DNA of 28,369 bases from Treponema sp. UBA3662 (GTDB taxonomy: Bacteria > Spirochaetota > Spirochaetia > Treponematales > Treponemataceae): NCBI GenBank assembly GCA_002373205.1, contig DFJV01000086.1, positions 1-28,369 on the forward strand. Reading direction: 5' to 3'. The notes beneath the pieces were generated by a model that saw only the letters and a list, made by a program, of their open reading frames with translations, was not told the origin of the DNA and searched no databases. Below, one piece after another: positions 23,009 to 28,369 of the stretch (its first letter is position 1; the number at the start of each line of letters is the position of its first letter). The translations under genes and the position numbers were made by a program.

Positions 23009-24652
23009 TTATATTCCCACGCTTTTTTTGTGGAGGTCCACAAGGAGCCGGGAGTAAAGACCGTCCAAGTTTGTGTCCGTGGCGGCATCAAAGCGGCCAT
23101 AAGTGTAGGCAATCTTTATCTTTGAGTTCATGGAGAGCTTGTTGTAGCCTTCAACATTCATAACAATATCCTGAATCTGTTTTTCGCAGATTTCGTTGGA
23201 GCGGTTGCTTCCTATTACCCCGAATTTTGCAGAGTAGAGCTTGTAAATTGGATCCTTAAGGAATTCTATCTTTAGGATTTGGGCAAAACTTCGCAGGGCA
23301 TTGTTTTTTTCATTCTGGCCATTTTCGCTAAAAATATTGTCTATGTTCGTTATGTTAAAGAGGAACATTACAAAATCATTTTTAATCTCCTGCTTTTCCA
23401 TGTTATGGAAGTTAAGGCAGCCTGTAAGCATGTCCCTTTCAGTTGCATTTTTTAGCGTTTCCGAACGGGCTTTTACGAGTTCCTTGTTAAAGAAATCCTG
23501 TATTGCGTTAAAGATGTAGAAGATATAAATGAAAAGAATGCCGATTCTTGTAAAGAAGAAGAGGTCCGTTGAATCCCCAAAGAAAATTTGCCTTACCATA
23601 TCAATGGTAAAGCCTGCCATGTTTATAAGTATTAGCACATCCAGCACGTCAAGCGTTGCCTTAATGGAAAATGAATCAGAGAAGATAAGGATAATACCGT
23701 AGCAGTCAAGGATAAAGTTAAAGGCCAAAAGGTAAATCCTTACGAATGTAAAGGGAATGAAGGTGCAGAAGGACAAGGCACATGTTATGAATATGTTGGC
23801 AAGGATTATAAGGTTCAGCAATTTATAGATTCTTTCGTCTTTTGAAAGAAGCTTTTTTTCCTGAAGGAGGAACATAAAGGCGGAAGGTCTTATTGCAATG
23901 AACAGTGTTGAAAGCAGGTAGAGGGAGAAGGTGTTTTTGGAAAACAAAAAACCAATGTGGCTTTCGCACAAGAGGCAAATGGTCGTTATCATTGTGAACC
24001 AGAAAATGTGGAGGCAGCGCCTGCTTTTCATGTTCCTGTGGTTTACAAAGTAGAAAATCAATATGATTCCTGCGGAAATCAGCTGCAATACAATGGGAAT
24101 AACCTGGTAAAGGCTTTTTAGAATGCAGCTGGAGATGCAGGTGTCTTCATTGCCTATGTATATCGTGGGAATTGTTCCCCTGAACATCTGGTAGTACCAT
24201 CTGTTGAACTGTTCATTTTTGGAAGTGAAATTCTTTTTAAATTGAATCGTAATAACAAAGCGCGGAACCCTGCATTCCGGGATTTTTACCACATGAATTG
24301 CGTTGCCGCTTTCCGAACCAATGAGCTGCTTGCCTGAATAGCCGGAGCTATACAAAGTTCTTGTTTCGCTTCCGTCGTCTATGGTCATGAATACGTTTTG
24401 GTTGTGCGTGATGAAAAAAAGTTCCTTTAGGCAGTCATTTTGGGAAAATACGCGTTTTATGGAAAGCTTTCCGTCTTGAATAGAAGAAGTTTCGCCGTCA
24501 ATAATCCAGCCTGAATTCAGCTTTGACCAGGGGGATACGGCTTTAAAAAATGACTGGTGGGTCCATTTTGTAGATCTGGATGACAGGAAAAGAGAGAATG
24601 CAATAAAAACTGTTGCAAATATCATTAAAAAAAAAGAAACAGACTTTTTCAC
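23009..24652 (-). CDS. Membrane protein with degenerate GGDEF domain
   Basis: A 547-aa protein with the same plan as the active cyclase at 8034-9701: an N-terminal helix, an extracytoplasmic domain of about 150 residues (GWIIDGETSSIQDGKLSIKR), seven or eight helices (about 180-385) and a C-terminal GGDEF-like domain. The domain keeps its opening RDMLTGCLNFHNM, but the active-site strand reads LYSAKFGV, so GGDEF is replaced by YSAKF (473-477), and the metal-binding Asp is in the altered FNITNIDNIFSENG. It cannot be an active cyclase; it may bind another partner or sense through the membrane. The start is a GTG at 24652 without Shine-Dalgarno, lying inside an inverted repeat. An ATG nine codons in is an alternative. 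Confidence 0.85.
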   Translation of the reverse strand: MKKSVSFFLMIFATVFIAFSLFLSSRSTKWTHQSFFKAVSPWSKLNSGWIIDGETSSIQDGKLSIKRVFSQNDCLKELFFITHNQNVFMTIDDGSETRTLYSSGYSGKQLIGSESGNAIHVVKIPECRVPRFVITIQFKKNFTSKNEQFNRWYYQMFRGTIPTIYIGNEDTCISSCILKSLYQVIPIVLQLISAGIILIFYFVNHRNMKSRRCLHIFWFTMITTICLLCESHIGFLFSKNTFSLYLLSTLFIAIRPSAFMFLLQEKKLLSKDERIYKLLNLIILANIFITCALSFCTFIPFTFVRIYLLAFNFILDCYGIILIFSDSFSIKATLDVLDVLILINMAGFTIDMVRQIFFGDSTDLFFFTRIGILFIYIFYIFNAIQDFFNKELVKARSETLKNATERDMLTGCLNFHNMEKQEIKNDFVMFLFNITNIDNIFSENGQNEKNNALRSFAQILKIEFLKDPIYKLYSAKFGVIGSNRSNEICEKQIQDIVMNVEGYNKLSMNSKIKIAYTYGRFDAATDTNLDGLYSRLLVDLHKKSVGI

Positions 24653-24690
24653 GACAAATTTATTATACCATGAAAAAGTCTGTTTTACAA
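24637..24690 (-). promoter_or_regulatory. Inverted repeat combining tex terminator and downstream promoter
   Basis: AAACAGACTTTTTCA (24637-24651) and TGAAAAAGTCTGTTT (24671-24685) are perfect 15-bp arms around a 19-nt loop. On the minus strand the second arm is followed by CTTTTTTTTT, as in an intrinsic terminator for tex. The same DNA holds TTGTAA (24690-24685), a 17-nt spacer and TATAAT (24667-24662), and the downstream gene's GTG at 24652. Confidence 0.75.
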
Positions 24691-24719
24691 AATTATTTTT
24701 TTTTCTTGTCTTTAGCGTC

Positions 24720-27116
24720 TTATTTCTTTAAAAGGACAGCAAATGGATTGTACTTCATTCCGTCGTCACTGCCGTAGTTCTGGCGCTCCCTGCGCTGACC
24801 GTTGCCTTTTGCTGCAGAAGCGGATGCCATGCCGGGTTTGCCGGAAGCAGAGCCCTTCTTTACGATAAGCATCTTCTTCTTTCCACCTGCTGATGTGCCG
24901 GCTGAAGAACTTGTGCTGCCGTGAGAAGCTGAACTTCCCCTGGAAGATGCGTCGCTCTTTAGAGAAAGGCTAATTCTTCTTCTTGCTTCATCAAGGTCAA
25001 TAATCGTAAATTCCTTTACGTCTCCAACCTTGATTACTTCAAGCGGGTCAGAAACAAATTCGTCGCTAAGTTCGCTTATGTGGATAAGGCCTGTTTCGTG
25101 CAAGCCAATGTCAACAAATGCGCCAAAGTCAACAACGTTCTTGATTTTTCCAGTTACCTTCATGCCAACGGTCAAATCCTCAAACTTGACTACGCCCTTC
25201 TGCATGATTGGAGCCGGACAGTCATCGCGCGGGTCGCGGTTGGGCTTTGCAAGCTCGTCCACAATGTCGTTGATAGTGGTTTCGCCTACAGAATATTTTT
25301 CTTCAAGCTGCTTCTTTAATTCAGCAGAGATTTTTTCCTTTTTCTGAACCAAAGGAAGCACGTCTTTTGCAACCTCGTAGTTTTCCGGGTGAACCCATGT
25401 GTTGTCCAGAGGATTGTCGCTTTCGGGAATCTTAAGGAATCCTGCACACTGCTCAAAGGCTTTTGGTCCAAGTCCGCTTACCTTCTTAAGATCTTCACGG
25501 CTGGTAATCTTTCCGTTTGCATCGCGGTAGGCAACAATTTTCTTTGCAAGGCTTGAGGAAATGCCAGAAACGTACTTTAGGAGCGATGCGGATGCCGTGT
25601 TAAGGTTTACGCCAACCTGGTTTACTACAGAGCTTACAACTTCGTCCAGAGTCTCGCTAAGCTTTTTCTGGTTTACGTCGTGCTGGTAAAGGCCAACACC
25701 AATTGCCTTTGGATCAATCTTTACAAGTTCGGCCAGCGGATCCTGCAAACGGCGGCCCATGCTAATGGCACCGCGGATTGTAAGGTCAAGGTCGGGGAAT
25801 TCCTCGCGGGCAATGTCACTTGCTGAATAAACGGATGCACCAGATTCATCAACAACTGTATAGCGCACGTCCGGGTAGTTTTCGCTTATTACCTTGCTAA
25901 CAATAGCCTGAACTTCCGGGCTTCCAGTTCCGTTTCCAACCGCAACAACCTGAATGTTGTACTTTTTAATGGCAAGCTTTACGGCATTGTAGGCTTCATC
26001 CGGGGCAGTAACCTGTTTGATAAGGAAGTAGCCAAGGTATTTGCCAGTTTCGTCAAGGGCGGCACATTTTGTACCAGTGCGGATTCCAGGGTCAACACCA
26101 AGAACACGTGTTCCCTTGATTGGCTGTGTCATCAAAAGGTTCTTAAGGTTTTCGCTAAAGAGGCTAATTCCACGCTCGTCTGCGGCATCCGTCTCGTCAC
26201 TGCGGATTTCGCGGAGAACGGCTGGGCTTAAAAGGCGGACAACACCGTCTTCCACGGCATCCTTATAATATTTGTTTGGCAGCTTGTACTTTGCCTGGAT
26301 TTCTTTTACTGCATCCGCAACGCTAACGTCCAGCGTAACTTCAAGGGCATTTTCGCGCTCTGCACGGTTGATTGCAAGAATGTGGTGGGGCTTTACCTTG
26401 TTAAGGGGTTCCGAATAGTCCCAGTACATCTTGTAAGTGGAAGTCTTTTCTGCTGTCTCGGCATCCTGACCGTCGGGAACAATACCCTTTGTAACGATTG
26501 AACCGGTGTCCATATAATAGGAATGAATATCTTCACGGTTCTTTGTGTCCTGGGAAACGCGCTCAGCAAGAATGTCCTGGGCACCCTTAAGAGCGTCTTC
26601 CTTTGAGGCAACGCTAAGCTCGGGCTGCTCCGTATTTTCCTTTACAAATTCCTCTGCCTTTGCTTCGATTGCCTTGTCGTCAAGCTCCGTCATTGCATCT
26701 GCAAGCGGTTCAAGACCCTTTTCTGCGGCAACCATACCGCGAGTCTTCTTCTTTTTCTTGAATGGAGCCCAAAGGTCTTCAAGTTCGGTAAGAGTCTTTG
26801 CGGACATTGTGGCTTTGTAAAGACTTTCGGTTAGCTTGTTCTGTGCAAAAATGCCCTTTACTATTTCGAGGCGGCGTTCTTCAAGATTTTTATAGCTTGT
26901 AAAAAGATGGTCGCATTCGCGGACTTGAACCTCGTCCAACGAACCGTGCTTTTCTTTGCGGTAGCGGGAAATAAAAGGAATGGTACAGCCTTCCTGCACC
27001 AAGCTGATAACTGCGCTGACCTGAGCAATCTTAATGTTCAGCTCTTCAGCGATTTTCTGCATGATTTCTACTTCATTAACTTTTAATGAATCAATTAGTT
27101 CTTGTGTGAATTCCAT
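24720..27116 (-). CDS. tex: Tex family RNA-binding protein
   Basis: A 798-aa protein of the Tex/Spt6-core family, which binds nucleic acid and acts in transcription. Visible domains in order are the N-terminal helical part (CTIPFISRYRKEKHGSLDEV near residue 48), a YqgF-like RNase H fold (VLGVDPGIRTGTKCAALDE near 340), helix-hairpin-helix motifs (about 500-565; NLNTASASLLKYVSGI and KVSGLGPKAFEQCAGFL) and an S1 domain (about 650-720; GKIKNVVDFGAFVDIGLHET). Length is slightly over the family's usual 720-780 because of a Ser/Gly/Lys-rich C-terminal tail of about 75 residues. The ATG at 27116 has no Shine-Dalgarno; a second Met at residue 19 is closer to the usual start. Confidence 0.96.
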   Translation of the reverse strand: MEFTQELIDSLKVNEVEIMQKIAEELNIKIAQVSAVISLVQEGCTIPFISRYRKEKHGSLDEVQVRECDHLFTSYKNLEERRLEIVKGIFAQNKLTESLYKATMSAKTLTELEDLWAPFKKKKKTRGMVAAEKGLEPLADAMTELDDKAIEAKAEEFVKENTEQPELSVASKEDALKGAQDILAERVSQDTKNREDIHSYYMDTGSIVTKGIVPDGQDAETAEKTSTYKMYWDYSEPLNKVKPHHILAINRAERENALEVTLDVSVADAVKEIQAKYKLPNKYYKDAVEDGVVRLLSPAVLREIRSDETDAADERGISLFSENLKNLLMTQPIKGTRVLGVDPGIRTGTKCAALDETGKYLGYFLIKQVTAPDEAYNAVKLAIKKYNIQVVAVGNGTGSPEVQAIVSKVISENYPDVRYTVVDESGASVYSASDIAREEFPDLDLTIRGAISMGRRLQDPLAELVKIDPKAIGVGLYQHDVNQKKLSETLDEVVSSVVNQVGVNLNTASASLLKYVSGISSSLAKKIVAYRDANGKITSREDLKKVSGLGPKAFEQCAGFLKIPESDNPLDNTWVHPENYEVAKDVLPLVQKKEKISAELKKQLEEKYSVGETTINDIVDELAKPNRDPRDDCPAPIMQKGVVKFEDLTVGMKVTGKIKNVVDFGAFVDIGLHETGLIHISELSDEFVSDPLEVIKVGDVKEFTIIDLDEARRRISLSLKSDASSRGSSASHGSTSSSAGTSAGGKKKMLIVKKGSASGKPGMASASAAKGNGQRRERQNYGSDDGMKYNPFAVLLKK

Positions 27117-27125
27117 AGGGCACTT

Positions 27126-27154
27126 ATTTTACCTAAAAATGAAATTTGCGTAAA
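27126..27154 (-). promoter_or_regulatory. Probable tex promoter
   Basis: On the minus strand TTTACG (27154-27149), 17-nt spacer, TAAAAT (27131-27126). Nine bases separate the -10 box from the ATG and no Shine-Dalgarno is visible, so the leader would be absent or only two to three bases. Confidence 0.5.
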
Positions 27155-27239
27155 GGGGCATTTTCTTCTTCTTCTGGAGCATACTGAATCTTCCTCTGTG
27201 CTTGGGTCTACGACACCGGTCAAATCCACCGCATTCCCC

Positions 27240-27323
27240 GCTTTCCAGGGTTCCGCGGGTCCCTTCCCGCTCCATTGCCTGGCGGCAACGGCTTCGCCGC
27301 CCTTCCAATCGGGGCTAGGCTCC
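27240..27323 (-). repeat. GC-rich intergenic repeat, copy C
   Basis: Read on the minus strand it runs from AGCCTAGCCCCGATTGG through GGGCGGCGAAGCCG to CGCGGAACCCTGGAAAGC. The 72-nt core (27240-27311) is the near-identical partner of copy B at 13238-13308. It lies downstream of the TPR gene and upstream of tex, in the orientation of both. Confidence 0.75.
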
Positions 27324-27448
27324 ATCTGCAAAAAGGCCATTTCCACAAAAAGCTTATTCCCATAAATGATGATTGCTGGGAATAATAGGGGTGGGTTTGC
27401 GGTGGAGCAGGGACGCTAGATGTGGGGGGGTCAAAATATTATTTCTTA

Positions 27449-27504
27449 CACGACGTTCTTGCAGCCCTTATAATCTGGGCTAGGCTAAAGGCGAGAACGT
27501 TGTG
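27449..27504 (-). repeat. Hairpin element D after the TPR gene, related to the GC-rich repeats
   Basis: CACGACGTTCT (27449-27459) pairs with AGAACGTTGTG (27494-27504) with one G-U pair, and inside AGCCC (27463-27467) pairs with GGGCT (27477-27481). On the minus strand it contains AGCCTAGCCCAGATT then AAGGGC, closely matching the left end of copy C. It starts 12 nt after the TPR stop codon. No U-tract follows, so it is not a standard terminator. Confidence 0.6.
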
Positions 27505-27515
27505 CAAGTGCAGTG

Positions 27516-28369
27516 TCAAAAATTATAGCTATGAATTTTAGAATTTAAAATCGTTTGAATGTTCGTCTCGTTTGAATTTAACGCTTCCTGTAACAAAAGA
27601 ACATCAGTATCATTTGGATTCAATTTTTGTGCCTTGTCCAATTCTTTTGACGCAGAATTCATGTCTCCTTTTAGAATAAAATAAATTCCTTTTACCTTAT
27701 GGTATGCCGGTTTGTCGTCACATGATTTCTTTAGCGAATCCAAATCTCGCTTAACTTCGTCATAACGCTCCTGTACAAGATAAATGTAGGCGCGTTCAAT
27801 GATTGCCTCGTCAGAACGTTGTCCCCGGCTTATAAGGATATTTGCATATTTTATCCCCTCGTCGTATTGCTGCAACTTGTAGCAAACATCAACAAGGCAC
27901 AGGTACGCATCCTCTTTTTCTGCCATTGTTAAGGAATAAAGAAAATCTTCCTTTGCCTTATCATAATTCTGCAGGTAGTAATGCGCAAATCCCCGGTCCG
28001 AGAAATATTCAGCCTTATGCGAATTTCCCGAAATTGAAACCGCCTTTTCAAATTCATTCAATGCATCGGAATATTTTTTTTGGTATAGATGTATTTCTCC
28101 TTTCAGTTGATGAGCGTCCGCCCAAAAATAATCTTCCCCCAAACAATAATCAATATCCGCCAAAGCCGAATCATAATCTTTTAAGGCTGTATTTATAAGA
28201 GAGCGGCAAAACATGGGCTTTAGAGAAAATGGTCGCAACTCCAGGCATATTTCTATATCTCTTTTTGCATCTTCATATTTACCAAGAGAATATAATGTTA
28301 AAGACCTTCTTAGAAACACGACCGGATTTGTTTTTGAAAAATCATCTTTGACAAGTTCATCAAAAATTC
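27516..28369 (-). CDS. TPR repeat protein (5' end outside the window)
   Basis: At least 284 residues of tandem tetratricopeptide repeats; the frame stays open to the window edge, so the start and any signal peptide are missing. Repeats are visible as LYSLGKYEDAKRDIEICLEL, AALKDYDSALADIDY-like and LYQKKYSDALNEFEKAVSIS units, then YYLQNYDKAKEDFLYSLTMA and later KGDMNSASKELDKAQKLNPN, about seven in all. TPR arrays are protein-binding scaffolds; the partner is unknown. An internal GTG at 28319 is not a credible start because coding similarity continues upstream of it (FSKTNPVVFLRRS). The first downstream element is the hairpin D. Codon use looks like that of neighbouring chromosomal genes. Confidence 0.88.
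   Translation of the reverse strand, partial: IFDELVKDDFSKTNPVVFLRRSLTLYSLGKYEDAKRDIEICLELRPFSLKPMFCRSLINTALKDYDSALADIDYCLGEDYFWADAHQLKGEIHLYQKKYSDALNEFEKAVSISGNSHKAEYFSDRGFAHYYLQNYDKAKEDFLYSLTMAEKEDAYLCLVDVCYKLQQYDEGIKYANILISRGQRSDEAIIERAYIYLVQERYDEVKRDLDSLKKSCDDKPAYHKVKGIYFILKGDMNSASKELDKAQKLNPNDTDVLLLQEALNSNETNIQTILNSKIHSYNF

Larger units (their letters stand above)
27117..27515. other. 399-nt intergenic region upstream of tex
   Basis: No coding frame is convincing here. It holds, in plus-strand order, the tex promoter (27126-27154), GC-rich repeat copy C (27240-27323), a purine/G-rich stretch at 27389-27428 with several short G-runs, and the hairpin element D (27449-27504) next to the TPR gene's stop codon. 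No tRNA or insertion sequence is seen. Confidence 0.7.

Noticed and set aside
24670..24777. 35-codon plus-strand frame starting MKKSV
   Set aside because: Its first codons are only the mirror of the inverted-repeat arm; the rest is antisense to tex and no ribosome binding site precedes it.
27389..27428. G-quadruplex in the G-rich intergenic stretch
   Set aside because: Loops between runs of three or more G are 11 to 14 nt long, beyond the usual limit.
27449..27504. Integron attC site making the TPR gene a cassette
   Set aside because: The terminal boxes (GCACAAC and GTCGTGT) fit the RYYYAAC/GTTRRRY consensus poorly, spacers are very uneven, and no second site or integrase is visible. A search with an attC covariance model would decide.
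1..28369. CRISPR array, tRNA, rRNA, transposase or integrase
   Set aside because: No regularly spaced repeats, no cloverleaf and no recombinase motifs were seen; the AT-rich island also lacks recognisable attachment repeats at its ends.

Overview
The window looks like chromosome from a host-associated spirochaete of the Treponema type. This is inference: it rests on two membrane GGDEF-type proteins, a hybrid kinase with its receivers, spirochaete-style lipoproteins, an NfnAB plus rubredoxin anaerobic redox set, and short palindromic and GC-rich intergenic repeats. Most of the window has moderate GC. The stretch from about 165 to 5690 is strikingly AT-rich and reads as an acquired island.

Layout. 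1-131: a GC-rich repeat. 165-5681: a C5-cytosine methyltransferase (-) divergent from a tightly overlapping four-gene operon (+): a 74-aa protein, a Bergerat-fold (MutL/MORC-like) ATPase, an unrecognised 295-aa protein and a DUF6339-like protein. This resembles the known MutL/MORC-ATPase restriction-modification neighbourhoods, but no Z1 helicase and no recognisable nuclease is visible, so it is a candidate minimal or variant defence system. 5700-7018: a DinD-like BRO protein and a NUDIX hydrolase carrying an in-frame palindromic-repeat insertion. 7091-9701 (-): a diguanylate cyclase and a DUF4349 lipoprotein. 9810-13131 (+): an FAD dehydrogenase, a single-domain receiver and an AGCS symporter. 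13401-17701 (+): a hybrid histidine kinase, a double receiver and a SAM methyltransferase. 17790-19301 (+): PutP-type symporter. 19391-22919 (-): rubredoxin, a lipoprotein, and NfnB with NfnA. 23009-27116 (-): a membrane protein with a dead GGDEF domain, preceded by tex. 27516-28369 (-): a TPR protein cut by the window edge.

How it works together. The central block is signalling (cyclic-di-GMP and phosphorelay) with sodium-coupled amino-acid uptake. The right block is redox balancing (NfnAB links NADH, NADPH and ferredoxin) plus Tex.

Several genes (FAD dehydrogenase, hybrid kinase, dead-GGDEF protein, tex) have a good -10 box only 6-9 nt before the start codon and no Shine-Dalgarno sequence, suggesting leaderless mRNAs; the other genes mostly carry clear AGGAG-type sites. 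Four related GC-rich elements all lie just downstream of a gene and in that gene's orientation. A perfect 15-bp inverted repeat between tex and the dead-GGDEF gene appears to combine terminator, promoter and start codon.
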